Assembly (NCBI GenBank): GCA_910585955.1
Contig: CAJUGC010000008.1
Location: forward strand, 1 to 64,000
Origin: an uncultured Christensenella sp.
GTDB lineage: Bacteria; Bacillota; Clostridia; Christensenellales; Pumilibacteraceae
Direction: 5' to 3'
Length of the DNA: 64,000 nucleotides
Within the stretch, counting starts at the first letter, position 1. Each line of letters opens with the position of its first letter. Both the position numbers and the translations under genes were made by a program. A model generated the notes under the pieces. The model made no database searches, was not told the origin of the DNA, and saw nothing but the letters and a program-made list of their open reading frames with translations. Shown here one piece after another: positions 51,297-59,724 of the stretch.

Positions 51297-52607
51297 ATGG
51301 AAATGTCACCCAAACAAATAGTTGCCGAACTCGACAGATATATAATCGGTCAGCACGAAGCAAAAAAAGCAGTGGCGATCGCTCTCCGCAACAGATATCG
51401 CAGAAGTAAGCTTGCCGATGAAATCCGCGATGAGATAACGCCAAAAAATATTATAATGAAAGGACCTACCGGCGTTGGCAAAACAGAAATTTCCAGAAGG
51501 CTTGCAAAGCTCGTCCGCGCTCCGTTTATAAAGGTCGAAGCTACTAAATTTACGGAAGTAGGCTATGTCGGCAGAGACGTCGAGTCAATGATTCGCGATC
51601 TTGCGGAAGTTGCTGTGCGGCTTGTAAAAGAAGAAAAGCTTGCCGAAGTCGAAACAAAAGCTCGCGCCGATGCGGAAAATAAAATCGTCGACGTGCTCTA
51701 CACATCAAAGAAAAAACAAAGCGGAGAAACTCCCGACAAAGTATTGAAACAAAATCTATTGACAGACTTGCGGGCTGGAAAACTCGACGGGCAGATACTC
51801 GAACTCGAAGTAAACGATATGCCGAAGCCGCTGGAAGTCATACCCGGAACAGGAGCGGAAATTAACATCGGGGATATGTTCGGCGGACTGTTTCCGAAAA
51901 AGAAGAAAAAGCGCAAGCTGACTGTCAAAGAGGCAATGAAGCTGCTGATTTTGGAAGAGAGCGAAAAACTCATCGACGCCGACAGTATAAACACGGAAGC
52001 CGTGAAGCGTGCCGAGCAAAGCGGAATCATTTTTATCGACGAAATAGATAAGATCGCCGGCTCGGGAAGCCGTAGCGGTCCCGACGTTTCGCGTGAAGGC
52101 GTACAGCGCGACATTTTGCCAATAGTTGAAGGCTGTACAGTAATGACAAAGTACGGCGCGATAAAAACTGACTATATCCTGTTCATAGCTTCCGGAGCTT
52201 TCCACATAAGCAAAATCAACGACTTGATTCCCGAGCTTCAAGGACGTTTCCCGATTGTAGTAGAGCTTAACAGTCTGACATACGAGGATTTCGTAAACAT
52301 CTTTACAGTGCCGGATAACGCCATAACCAAGCAATATGCGGCGCTCATGCAAGTCGATAATATAAATCTCGAGTTTACCCGCGATGCAATAGAAGAGATG
52401 TCGAAAGTCGCCGTCGCCGAAAACGAAACTACCGAGGACATAGGCGCGAGACGACTTCATACAATCATGGAAAGTCTTCTTGAGGACGTGAGCTTCAATG
52501 CAAGCGGCGATCATCCAATGATTGACGTAGTCATAGACGCAAAGTATGTTAAAGAACATTTGAGCAAGCAAATCAAAAAGCACGATTTGCGTAAATTTAT
52601 TTTATAA
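51297..52607 (+). CDS. hslU: HslU (ClpY) unfoldase ATPase
   Basis: A 436-residue AAA+ protein of HslU length. Walker A GPTGVGKT is at 56-63, Walker B is IIFIDEIDKIAG, and the intermediate domain lies between (about 110-230). The end GDHPMIDVVIDAKYVKEHL...LRKFIL inserts into HslV. GAGGAGG precedes the ATG, two bases after hslV. Confidence 0.97.
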   Translation: MEMSPKQIVAELDRYIIGQHEAKKAVAIALRNRYRRSKLADEIRDEITPKNIIMKGPTGVGKTEISRRLAKLVRAPFIKVEATKFTEVGYVGRDVESMIRDLAEVAVRLVKEEKLAEVETKARADAENKIVDVLYTSKKKQSGETPDKVLKQNLLTDLRAGKLDGQILELEVNDMPKPLEVIPGTGAEINIGDMFGGLFPKKKKKRKLTVKEAMKLLILEESEKLIDADSINTEAVKRAEQSGIIFIDEIDKIAGSGSRSGPDVSREGVQRDILPIVEGCTVMTKYGAIKTDYILFIASGAFHISKINDLIPELQGRFPIVVELNSLTYEDFVNIFTVPDNAITKQYAALMQVDNINLEFTRDAIEEMSKVAVAENETTEDIGARRLHTIMESLLEDVSFNASGDHPMIDVVIDAKYVKEHLSKQIKKHDLRKFIL

Positions 52608-52624
52608 TCTTTAAGGACAGACAG

Positions 52625-53881
52625 ATGATCAGAATTCCAAAAGGAGTAAAAGACGTTCTACCTCAGGACAGTTATAAATGGCAATTTGTCGAAAACGTAG
52701 CACGCAATGTGTGCTCGCTCGGCGGATTAAAAGAAATTCGTACGCCTACTTTCGAGCATACGGGGCTGTTCACACGTTCGATAGGAGACAATACCGACGT
52801 TGTTTCCAAGGAAATGTACACATTCGACGATAAGGCAGGACGCTCGCTTACGCTTAAACCCGAAGGTACGGCTTGCGTTGCGAGAAGTTATATAGAAAAT
52901 TCCCTCGAAGCCAATTCTCTGCCCCTTAAGATGTATTACTTTACCCCCGTATTTCGCTATGAAAACCCTCAAGCGGGTCGGTACAGAGAACATCACCAAT
53001 TCGGGGTGGAGGTATACGGATCACCCAGTCCCGTAATGGATTACGAGGTTATAAAACTTGCTTACGATTTTTTGTCGGCTCTGGGCATAGATCAGTTGAA
53101 GCTTCGTTTAAACAGCATCGGATGTCCGACTTGTCGCGAACAATACAATAAAGCGCTTAAAGAATATCTTTCTTCGAAACTCGATAAGCTTTGTTCGACT
53201 TGTCGTGAACGCTTCGAAAAGAATCCGCTTCGCATAATCGATTGCAAAGTTCCGAGTTGCAAAGAAATCGTCGCAGGCGCGCCTCGCATAATAGATTATA
53301 TCTGTGACGATTGTAAGGAACATCTTGCCATGCTTCGCGCATATCTCGACGACGCAAAAATTCCTTACGAAATCGATCCCGACATAGTACGCGGTCTCGA
53401 TTATTATACCAAAACGGTTTTCGAGTTCGTCACGACAGCGCTCGGAGCGCAGGGAACAGTTTGCGGAGGCGGAAGATATGACAATTTGGTGGAGTCCGTC
53501 GGAGGAAAACCTACGCCTTGCGTCGGTTTCGGTTTGGGAATAGAACGGCTGCTTCTTTTAATGGAAGCGCTCGGACTCGGTTTCGGAAATGCTCCCGTTC
53601 TCAAAGTGTTTGTAATGAGTCAAAACCCTTCTTACACCGACGAATGTTTGAAAACCGTGCGCAATCTGAGGTCTGCGGGAATCAGTGCGGATACCGAATA
53701 CAACGGACGCAGTTTGAAGGCTCAATTTAAATATGCGGACAAGATCGGCGCGAAATATGCAGTCGTAATAGGCGAAAACGAAATCGTCAGCGGAAAAGTC
53801 TCTGTAAAGAGATTATCCGACGGACATATAGAAGAAACCGAACTCAACAATCTTGCCGAAAAGATCGGCTGTATGGTATGA
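52625..53881 (+). CDS. hisS: Histidine-tRNA ligase
   Basis: A 418-residue class II synthetase. Motif 2 is FRYENPQAGRYREHHQFGVE; the histidine-specific GLDYYTKTVFEF and the last motif GFGLGIERLLLLM are present, followed by an anticodon-binding domain. AAGGACA precedes the ATG. The stop overlaps tcdA (ATGA). No T-box leader is seen. Confidence 0.97.
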   Translation: MIRIPKGVKDVLPQDSYKWQFVENVARNVCSLGGLKEIRTPTFEHTGLFTRSIGDNTDVVSKEMYTFDDKAGRSLTLKPEGTACVARSYIENSLEANSLPLKMYYFTPVFRYENPQAGRYREHHQFGVEVYGSPSPVMDYEVIKLAYDFLSALGIDQLKLRLNSIGCPTCREQYNKALKEYLSSKLDKLCSTCRERFEKNPLRIIDCKVPSCKEIVAGAPRIIDYICDDCKEHLAMLRAYLDDAKIPYEIDPDIVRGLDYYTKTVFEFVTTALGAQGTVCGGGRYDNLVESVGGKPTPCVGFGLGIERLLLLMEALGLGFGNAPVLKVFVMSQNPSYTDECLKTVRNLRSAGISADTEYNGRSLKAQFKYADKIGAKYAVVIGENEIVSGKVSVKRLSDGHIEETELNNLAEKIGCMV

Positions 53882-54555
53882 ATCGCTTCGCACGCAACAA
53901 GGCTCTTATAAGCGACGACGGTCAGCTACGGCTTACAAACAGTAACGTACTTATAGTAGGAGTGGGCGGAGTCGGAGGATATGTGGCGGAAATGTTGGCG
54001 CGTTGCGGTGTGGGAAATCTGACCGTAGTAGATCCCGATCGCGTTGACATAACCAATATCAACCGTCAAATAATAGCTATGGACTCCACTGTCGGACGTG
54101 CAAAAGTAGAAGTAATCGCCCGGCGTATGCGCGACATTAACCCCGACATTTCAATAGACGCTCTTGCAATCAAATTTTGCGAAGAAACCTCAACCAAGAT
54201 ATTCGCATCGAAAAAGTTCGATTATTGCATTGATGCAATCGACAGCGTCAAAGACAAAGTCAATTTGATTCTCGAGTGTAAAAAGAGAAACATTGATTGT
54301 ATTTCGGCTTTAGGGGCGGGAAATCGTCTTGAAGCGGATTTTAAAGTCGTCGATATATTTTCAACGTCCGGAGACGGTCTTGCGAAAGCCGTCCGATCGG
54401 CGCTACGCAAAGCCGGAATTGAAAAACATCTCACTGTTTGCGCTTCCGACTCCGCAACGGTAAACTCCGTACCGCCGTCAAGCATTTCTTATGTTCCCGC
54501 AATGATGGGGTGCGTACTTGCACGGGAGGTCGTTAAATGTCTGCTACGCCGATAA
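53878..54555 (+). CDS. TcdA-like E1/ThiF-family protein (tRNA ct6A dehydratase)
   Basis: A 225-residue adenylating enzyme. The N-terminal RFARNKALISDDGQLRL, ATP-binding GVGGVGGYVAEMLARCGVG, DxDxVxxxNxNRQ-like VDPDRVDITNINRQI, and C-terminal SSISYVPAMMGCVLAREVVK match TcdA, which cyclises t6A37 of tRNA. A MoeB/ThiF role is less likely because no sulfur-carrier gene is nearby. It follows hisS as in other Bacillota. Confidence 0.88.
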   Translation: MNRFARNKALISDDGQLRLTNSNVLIVGVGGVGGYVAEMLARCGVGNLTVVDPDRVDITNINRQIIAMDSTVGRAKVEVIARRMRDINPDISIDALAIKFCEETSTKIFASKKFDYCIDAIDSVKDKVNLILECKKRNIDCISALGAGNRLEADFKVVDIFSTSGDGLAKAVRSALRKAGIEKHLTVCASDSATVNSVPPSSISYVPAMMGCVLAREVVKCLLRR

Positions 54556-55004
54556 CCGAAGAATGCAAAGTTATTAAAATAAAGAAAAACTTTGCCGTCA
54601 TAGAACTCGAGCGTAAACCTCAATGCGAGAGTTGCAAGGCGTGTTCGTTTAATCGCAGAAGTACTGTCCGAATGAATGCAAGGATAGAATCCGAATGTTC
54701 GGTAGGAGACATAGCAATCGTCGAAATGCCGCGAAAATCAATTAAAGGTTCTTCGTTCGTGTTGTTTTTGTTACCAATTCTTCTTATGCTTGTTGCGGTG
54801 CTCGTCACTGCAAACTACTCATGGTATGTTCAGATCCCATCGGTTGTCGGAGCGCTTCTTTTTGGTCTCAGCGCAATAGTATTGATTGATAGACTCATAA
54901 GACGGAACAGCGAATATATGCCCATTGTAAAACAAATCGTAAAAAATACAAATCATATAGGAGAAACCAATGATCGATCTCAAACTTATAGCTCAAACAG
55001 ATAG
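54537..55004 (+). CDS. RseC/MucC-like membrane protein
   Basis: A 155-residue protein. A cytosolic domain has the Cys cluster CESCKAC (about residues 31-37), then two membrane helices at about 75-97 and 100-120. RseC (SoxR-reducing) proteins in Bacteria relate to redox control and Rnf-type electron transport. GGGAGGT precedes the ATG. It overlaps tcdA by 19 bp and glyA by 35 bp. Redox role is inferred only from family. Confidence 0.78.
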   Translation: MSATPITEECKVIKIKKNFAVIELERKPQCESCKACSFNRRSTVRMNARIESECSVGDIAIVEMPRKSIKGSSFVLFLLPILLMLVAVLVTANYSWYVQIPSVVGALLFGLSAIVLIDRLIRRNSEYMPIVKQIVKNTNHIGETNDRSQTYSSNR

Positions 55005-56223
55005 CGAAATAGCGCAAAGCATGAAACGCGAGCTTACGCGTCAACAAAACAACATCGAGCTAATCGCAAGTGAAAACTTTGTCAGCAGCGCAGTCATGGC
55101 TGCCGTAGGATCTCACCTCACAAACAAATATGCCGAAGGATACAGCGGAAAACGCTATTACGGCGGCTGTCAATTCGTAGATGAAGTCGAAATCCTCGCT
55201 ATCGACAGAGCTAAAAAATTATTCGGTTGCGAACATGCAAACGTACAGCCTCATAGCGGCGCAAATGCCAATCTCGCCGTTTTTCTCGCTCTTCTCAATG
55301 TGGGCGACACCGTGCTTAGCATGAGCCTTGCTCACGGCGGACATCTGTCGCACGGAAGTCCAGTAAACTTTTCCGGACTTAACTATAACATCGTTCCTTA
55401 CGGTTTAAACGATAAGACCGAAAAGATCGACTACGACGAAGTGGAAAGACTTGCGCTCGAGCATAAGCCCAAACTCATTCTCGCCGGAGCAAGCGCGTAT
55501 TCTCGTACGATTGACTTTAAGCGTTTCCGAGAGATAGCGGACAAAGTCGGCGCTTATCTCATGGTCGATATTGCGCACATTGCCGGTCTCGTAATAGCAG
55601 GCGAACATCCGAGTCCCGTTCCTTATGCGGACGTGGTTACAACCACAACGCATAAAACTCTGCGCGGACCTCGAGGCGGAATGATTATGTGTAGGGAGGA
55701 GCTTGCAAAAAAAATCGACAAAGCCGTTTTCCCCGGCAGTCAAGGCGGTCCTCTTATGCACGTCATCGCAGGCAAAGCCGTTGCGTTCAAAGAAGCCGGC
55801 ACCTCCGAATTTAAAGCATATCAGCAGCAAGTCGTAAAAAACGCAAGAACGCTTGCTTCGACGCTCATATCCGAAGGACTCGAGCTTGTGTCAGGTGGGA
55901 CAGACAATCACCTCATGCTCGTTAAACTCACCGATAAGAATATAACGGGAAAAGAGCTCGAACATCTCTTGGACGAATGTCACATTACGGTAAACAAGAA
56001 TGCCATTCCGAATGATCCGCAGTCGCCGTTCGTCACAAGCGGCATAAGAGTCGGCACACCGGCGGTTACGTCTCGCGGAATGAAAGAAGAGGACATGACG
56101 GAAATAGGTAAGCTCATAGCTTCCGTCGTTCGCGAGCGCGAAAACGCACTCGAAAGCGTCGGTAAAAGAGTAGCCGCACTTTGCAAAAAGTACCCTTTGT
56201 ACGCCGGTCTCGACAATTTATAA
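54970..56223 (+). CDS. glyA: Serine hydroxymethyltransferase
   Basis: A 417-residue PLP enzyme interconverting serine and glycine with tetrahydrofolate. Motifs include NNIELIASENFVS, GKRYYGGCQFVD and the PLP lysine in VVTTTTHKTLRGPRGG (near residue 229). AGGAGA precedes the ATG. The start lies inside the preceding gene by 35 bp. Confidence 0.97.
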   Translation: MIDLKLIAQTDSEIAQSMKRELTRQQNNIELIASENFVSSAVMAAVGSHLTNKYAEGYSGKRYYGGCQFVDEVEILAIDRAKKLFGCEHANVQPHSGANANLAVFLALLNVGDTVLSMSLAHGGHLSHGSPVNFSGLNYNIVPYGLNDKTEKIDYDEVERLALEHKPKLILAGASAYSRTIDFKRFREIADKVGAYLMVDIAHIAGLVIAGEHPSPVPYADVVTTTTHKTLRGPRGGMIMCREELAKKIDKAVFPGSQGGPLMHVIAGKAVAFKEAGTSEFKAYQQQVVKNARTLASTLISEGLELVSGGTDNHLMLVKLTDKNITGKELEHLLDECHITVNKNAIPNDPQSPFVTSGIRVGTPAVTSRGMKEEDMTEIGKLIASVVRERENALESVGKRVAALCKKYPLYAGLDNL

Positions 56224-56245
56224 TCTATTGAATGTCTTTGTTTAT

Positions 56246-56275
56246 AAATACCCTATCGAATAGATAGGGTATTTT
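56246..56275 (+). terminator. Terminator after glyA
   Basis: AAATACCCTATC / GATAGGGTATTT, 12 perfect pairs with a GAATA loop. It ends three bases before the iscR promoter. The paired A/T flanks make it usable on both strands. Confidence 0.88.
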
Positions 56276-56277
56276 GC

Positions 56278-56306
56278 TTGACATAAGGAAATACTTAAGC
56301 TATACT
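56278..56306 (+). promoter_or_regulatory. Promoter for iscR-iscS-iscU
   Basis: TTGACA, 17-bp spacer, TATACT. The spacer and start region hold short direct and inverted ACTTAA/CTTAAG motifs that could be IscR sites, but no clear 25-bp palindrome is seen. Confidence 0.8.
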
Positions 56307-56333
56307 ATAAACGACTTAATCGGGAGGCAAGTA

Positions 56334-56726
56334 ATGAAACTGTCCACAAGATCGAGATACGGTTTGCGAATATGCTTCTTGCTCGGCGTAGCGGGCGGCA
56401 CAGTGTCGCTTACTAAGCTCAGCGAACAGTCGGAACTCAGTCTGAAATATCTCGAACAGCTCATGATAAAACTCCGCAAAGCTGGCATAGTCGACAGCAT
56501 ACGCGGCATGAGCGGCGGCTACAGCCTCTCGAGACCGGCATCGAAAATATCCGTAGGCGACATTCTTGACGCAACACAAGACAACTTCGAGTACGACTGT
56601 AATTCCACTTGTCGCGACGAATACTGTCCTAATAAAAAGATATTTAAAAAGTTGGCGGACAGTATACAAGAAGTGTTGCAAAAAACCAGTCTGCAAGACA
56701 TGATAGACGACTATAAATGCGTGTAA
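56334..56726 (+). CDS. iscR: Rrf2/IscR-family regulator
   Basis: A 130-residue winged-helix protein starting MKLSTRSRYGLRICFLLG. The C-terminal Fe-S cysteine cluster is CNSTCRDEYC (C-x3-C-x4-C). It likely senses cluster supply and controls iscS-iscU next to it. The start was placed at ATG 56334 because GGGAGG is upstream; the longer frame starts in the terminator. Confidence 0.9.
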   Translation: MKLSTRSRYGLRICFLLGVAGGTVSLTKLSEQSELSLKYLEQLMIKLRKAGIVDSIRGMSGGYSLSRPASKISVGDILDATQDNFEYDCNSTCRDEYCPNKKIFKKLADSIQEVLQKTSLQDMIDDYKCV

Positions 56727-56736
56727 AGGACCTTAT

Positions 56737-57921
56737 ATGAGAAAAGTTTATTTGGACTATTCGGCGACTACACCCGTAGACGAACGGGTGTTTGAAAAAA
56801 TGAGACCGTATTTTACCGAAGTTTTCGGAAATGCGAACAGTTTGCACGGATTCGGAAGAGAGGGCGCTAAAGCTGTTGACTCGGCAAGGCGCAAAATTGC
56901 CGAACTTCTGAAAGTAAAACCAACGGAAATATATTTCACTTCCGGCGGAACGGAAGGCGACAATTGGGCTTTGAAGGGCACGGCAAGCGCCTATTCGCAC
57001 AAAGGCAAGCATATTATCGTCAGTGCGATAGAACACGCCGCAATCATTCATTCGGCAAGACAACTCGAAAAAAACGGATTCCGAGTAACTTATCTCGCTC
57101 CCAATGATAAGGGCATTATTAATCCGGAAACACTCGAAAATGCAATTACCGACGATACTTCGATAGTATCGGTCATGACTGCAAATAACGAAATCGGTAC
57201 TGTACAACCGATAAAAGAACTATGCGAGATCGCTCACAAGCACGGCTCGTTATTCCACACCGACGCCGTTCAAGCCGTCGGTTCGATCCCTGTGGATATA
57301 AGCGGATGGAATGTCGATTTGCTCACTTTCTCGGCTCATAAATTTTACGGTCCCAAGGGAATAGGCGTGCTTTACATCAAAAGCGGCGTTAAACCGGATA
57401 AGATCGTGACAGGCGGTCATCAAGAGCGTTCTATGCGCGGCGGAACGACAAATGTTCCCGAGGTCGTCGGACTTGCGACGGCGCTTGAAATCGCTCTATC
57501 GGAAATGTCGGAAAACTCGGTTAAAATACGGAAATTGCGCGACCGTTTCGTTGAAAGCATTGAAAGTAAAATTCCTTACGTTGTTTACAATGGAGACAGA
57601 AAAAGGCGTTTGCCTCAAAATGCGAATTTTGCATTTGAATTTATAGAAGGCGAATCGTTACTGCTTCGACTCGATATGGCGGGTATTGCGTGCTCGTCCG
57701 GCTCGGCGTGCTCGTCCGGTTCTCTCGATCCGTCCCATGTTCTGCTTGCGACCGGGCTTCCGATTGAAAAAGCACACGGATCTATCAGATTTTCGTTCGG
57801 CAAATATACGACCGACGAAGACGTGGATTATACGATAGAAAGCGTTGTGAAAGCCGTAAATGACTTGCGGGCTTTGTCGCCGTTATTCAGCGAGTTTAAA
57901 GGAGATAAAAAATATGTATAA
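56737..57921 (+). CDS. iscS: Cysteine desulfurase (IscS/NifS type)
   Basis: A 394-residue PLP enzyme that takes sulfur from cysteine for Fe-S and thio-tRNA synthesis. The start is VYLDYSATTPVDERV; the PLP lysine is in LTFSAHKFYGPKG; the catalytic cysteine lies in the C-terminal SSGSACSSGSLDPSHVL loop. It overlaps iscU by 8 bp. Confidence 0.96.
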   Translation: MRKVYLDYSATTPVDERVFEKMRPYFTEVFGNANSLHGFGREGAKAVDSARRKIAELLKVKPTEIYFTSGGTEGDNWALKGTASAYSHKGKHIIVSAIEHAAIIHSARQLEKNGFRVTYLAPNDKGIINPETLENAITDDTSIVSVMTANNEIGTVQPIKELCEIAHKHGSLFHTDAVQAVGSIPVDISGWNVDLLTFSAHKFYGPKGIGVLYIKSGVKPDKIVTGGHQERSMRGGTTNVPEVVGLATALEIALSEMSENSVKIRKLRDRFVESIESKIPYVVYNGDRKRRLPQNANFAFEFIEGESLLLRLDMAGIACSSGSACSSGSLDPSHVLLATGLPIEKAHGSIRFSFGKYTTDEDVDYTIESVVKAVNDLRALSPLFSEFKGDKKYV

Positions 57922-58300
57922 CGAAAAAGTAATGCACGAATTTACAAACCCTCAAAACGTGGGCGAGCTTGAAGGAGCTAACGGCGTAGGAACAGTGGGA
58001 AACGCGACTTGCGGCGATATTATGAAAATATTTATGAAAATCGACGAAAGCGACGTTATTCGCGACGTTAGCTTCCAAACTTTCGGTTGCGCCGCGGCGA
58101 TAGCGACTTCCTCGGTAGCTACGAGCATGATAAAAGGAAAGACTATAGACGAAGCGCTTAAAGTCACGAATGCTCAAGTTGTCGAGACGCTTGGCGGTCT
58201 TCCGGCGCAAAAATTGCATTGCTCGGTTCTTGCCGAAGAAGCAATCAAAGCGGCAATTCACGATTATCTCGAAAATTACAAGAATAAAAAAGGCGCTTGA
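57914..58300 (+). CDS. iscU: Fe-S cluster scaffold IscU
   Basis: A 128-residue protein with the three scaffold cysteines in GNATCGD, TFGCAAAIATSS and KLHCSVLA. It builds clusters with sulfur from IscS. The start was set at 57914 after GGAGA. No iscA, hscAB or fdx genes are adjacent, so this is the reduced Bacillota/Clostridia set. Confidence 0.95.
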   Translation: MYNEKVMHEFTNPQNVGELEGANGVGTVGNATCGDIMKIFMKIDESDVIRDVSFQTFGCAAAIATSSVATSMIKGKTIDEALKVTNAQVVETLGGLPAQKLHCSVLAEEAIKAAIHDYLENYKNKKGA

Positions 58301-58375
58301 CACCTTTTGTGTGCCTCTCGACATAATTATTTTGTTTTCTGCAAATAATACAGATACAATACAGGAGGTATGAAT

Positions 58376-58543
58376 ATGAGTGGCAAAATGATTATGGGAT
58401 TGGCTCTCGGCGCTGCGCTCGGAATGTATGTTGCAAGCAAGAACTCGAAAGTTCGTAATGCAATTTCCGGAGCCGAGGACGCTGTCATGAACAAGCTCTC
58501 GCAGCAGACGGATTCCTCGTCACAACAAAACGAGATGCAATAA
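58376..58543 (+). CDS. Small YtxH-like protein
   Basis: A 55-residue protein, MSGKMIMGLALGAALGMYVASK... then a Ser/Gln-rich tail. Residues 7-22 form one short Gly-rich membrane helix followed by basic residues. It resembles small YtxH-like single-helix proteins. AGGAGG at 58363-58368 fits the ATG at 58376; the ATG at 58370 is too close. A strong terminator follows. Confidence 0.75.
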   Translation: MSGKMIMGLALGAALGMYVASKNSKVRNAISGAEDAVMNKLSQQTDSSSQQNEMQ

Positions 58544-58567
58544 TTCCGAAGTACTGCTTTCGACAAT

Positions 58568-58602
58568 AAAACGCGTCGCTGTTTGCGGCGCGTTTTAATA
58601 TT
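58568..58602 (+). terminator. Terminator after the YtxH-like gene
   Basis: AAAACGCGTCGC / GCGGCGCGTTTT, 12 pairs with one G-U, loop TGTTT, ending in four T. Confidence 0.9.
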
Positions 58603-58624
58603 TGAAAATTCATGTGAAAAACAG

Positions 58625-58653
58625 CTGACTTTTAAATAATGATATGATATAAT
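58625..58653 (+). promoter_or_regulatory. Promoter for ruvX
   Basis: CTGACT, 17-bp spacer, TATAAT, about 55 bp before the start. Confidence 0.6.
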
Positions 58654-58708
58654 ATGATTGTCTCGTTATTATCTTGCGAGAAGTACTTTTTTCGGCGGTG
58701 TAAAAACA

Positions 58709-59122
58709 GTGAGAGTTTTAAGCGTTGATTACGGCGACGTTCGCACCGGTCTTGCAATCAGTGATCTGCTCGGAATAATAGCAAGTCCTCTTCCAACATT
58801 TAAAACCAAATCTATGAGAAACGCTATTGATTATGTATCAAATGCGGCAAAAGAGCATGGTGCGGAAAAAATAGTCGTAGGTCTGCCTCTCAATATGGAC
58901 GGAAGCGAAGGCGAGCGGGCACAAAAAACCAAAGCGTTCGGCAGAGTTCTCGAGCGCGTGTGCGGAATTTCGGTGATTTACGAGGACGAACGACTTACAA
59001 GCGTCGAAGCCGAAAGCATACTTTCAGAGGGAAACGTAAAGAGAGCCGAGCGCAAACAACTTGTAGACAGTATGGCGGCGAGACTGATATTGCAAAGCTA
59101 TCTCGATCGCACTAACAAATAA
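58709..59122 (+). CDS. ruvX: Holliday junction resolvase-like YqgF/RuvX
   Basis: A 137-residue RNase H-fold protein. VLSVDYGDVRTGLAISD provides the first Asp, KIVVGLPLNMDGSEG and YEDERLTSVEAE follow, and the last Asp is in LVDSMAARLIL. Members process pre-16S rRNA and/or junction DNA. The start is GTG 58709, after the weak site GGCGGTG. It precedes a DUF1292 gene as in B. subtilis (yrrK-yrzB). Confidence 0.93.
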   Translation: MRVLSVDYGDVRTGLAISDLLGIIASPLPTFKTKSMRNAIDYVSNAAKEHGAEKIVVGLPLNMDGSEGERAQKTKAFGRVLERVCGISVIYEDERLTSVEAESILSEGNVKRAERKQLVDSMAARLILQSYLDRTNK

Positions 59123-59134
59123 GGAGTAAAAGAA

Positions 59135-59530
59135 ATGAAAAAAGACAATGTCGAAATTTTTGACGAAGAAAGCATAGTAACGCTTTACGATGACGAAGGA
59201 CAGCCCGTGGATTTTTACGAAATAGCGGGAGTCGAATACAACGACAAGCTTTACGAATTATTGCAACCCACCGAACCCATGGAAGGACTTGACGACAACG
59301 AAGTTATTATATTTGAAGTTCAACAGGGTGACAACGAAGAAGAAAGCAACTTTTTACCGATAGGTGACGAAGAACTTTTAAACGACGTATTTGCCGAATA
59401 TGTAAAAGTCGTATCCGATTTGGAAGACGGTTGCGATTGTTGCGACTGTGACGGTGAATGTGATTGCGACGATAACTGCGACTGTGAAAAAGACGAATGT
59501 CATTGCCACCACTGTCATGACGATAAATAA
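59135..59530 (+). CDS. DUF1292 protein with Cys/His-rich metallothionein-like tail
   Basis: A 131-residue acidic protein. Residues 1-95 match DUF1292 (TLYDDEGQPVDFYEIAGVEYNDKLYELLQP). The last 32 residues (100-131) hold 11 Cys and 4 His among many Asp, in CDC, CC and HCHHCH patterns. Such density suggests binding of several soft metal ions. DUF1292 has no established function. Linked to ruvX by 12 bp with AAGGAG upstream. Confidence 0.82.
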   Translation: MKKDNVEIFDEESIVTLYDDEGQPVDFYEIAGVEYNDKLYELLQPTEPMEGLDDNEVIIFEVQQGDNEEESNFLPIGDEELLNDVFAEYVKVVSDLEDGCDCCDCDGECDCDDNCDCEKDECHCHHCHDDK

Positions 59531-59573
59531 ATTCGAATTCATAAAATTTTCACATTAAACGGATTGCAAACAG

Positions 59574-59602
59574 TTGCATTATGCGTTTTCTTGTGATATA
59601 CT
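59574..59602 (+). promoter_or_regulatory. Promoter for rpsB-tsf
   Basis: TTGCAT, 17-bp spacer, TATACT. The leader of about 115 bases has two purine-rich sites (GGGGAGGAG and AGGAGG) before the ATG. Folding not assigned. Confidence 0.7.
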
Positions 59603-59724
59603 TGTACAGGTTTTAATTCACACCCGTATCGGATCGATCTTTCTGTTGCGCTTGGTAAATTTTTCATGCTATGCGTGTAAAGGTCGAGTTGATGGACGGG
59701 GAGGAGCAAACAGGAGGTAATATT

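Noticed and set aside
51756..52583. 275-codon minus-strand frame inside hslU
   Set aside because: Antisense to a certain gene and without recognisable domains.
58297..58302. TTGACA at the end of iscU as a promoter for the YtxH-like gene
   Set aside because: No -10 at 16-18 bp; the next candidate -10 (58355) would start transcription inside the ribosome-binding site.
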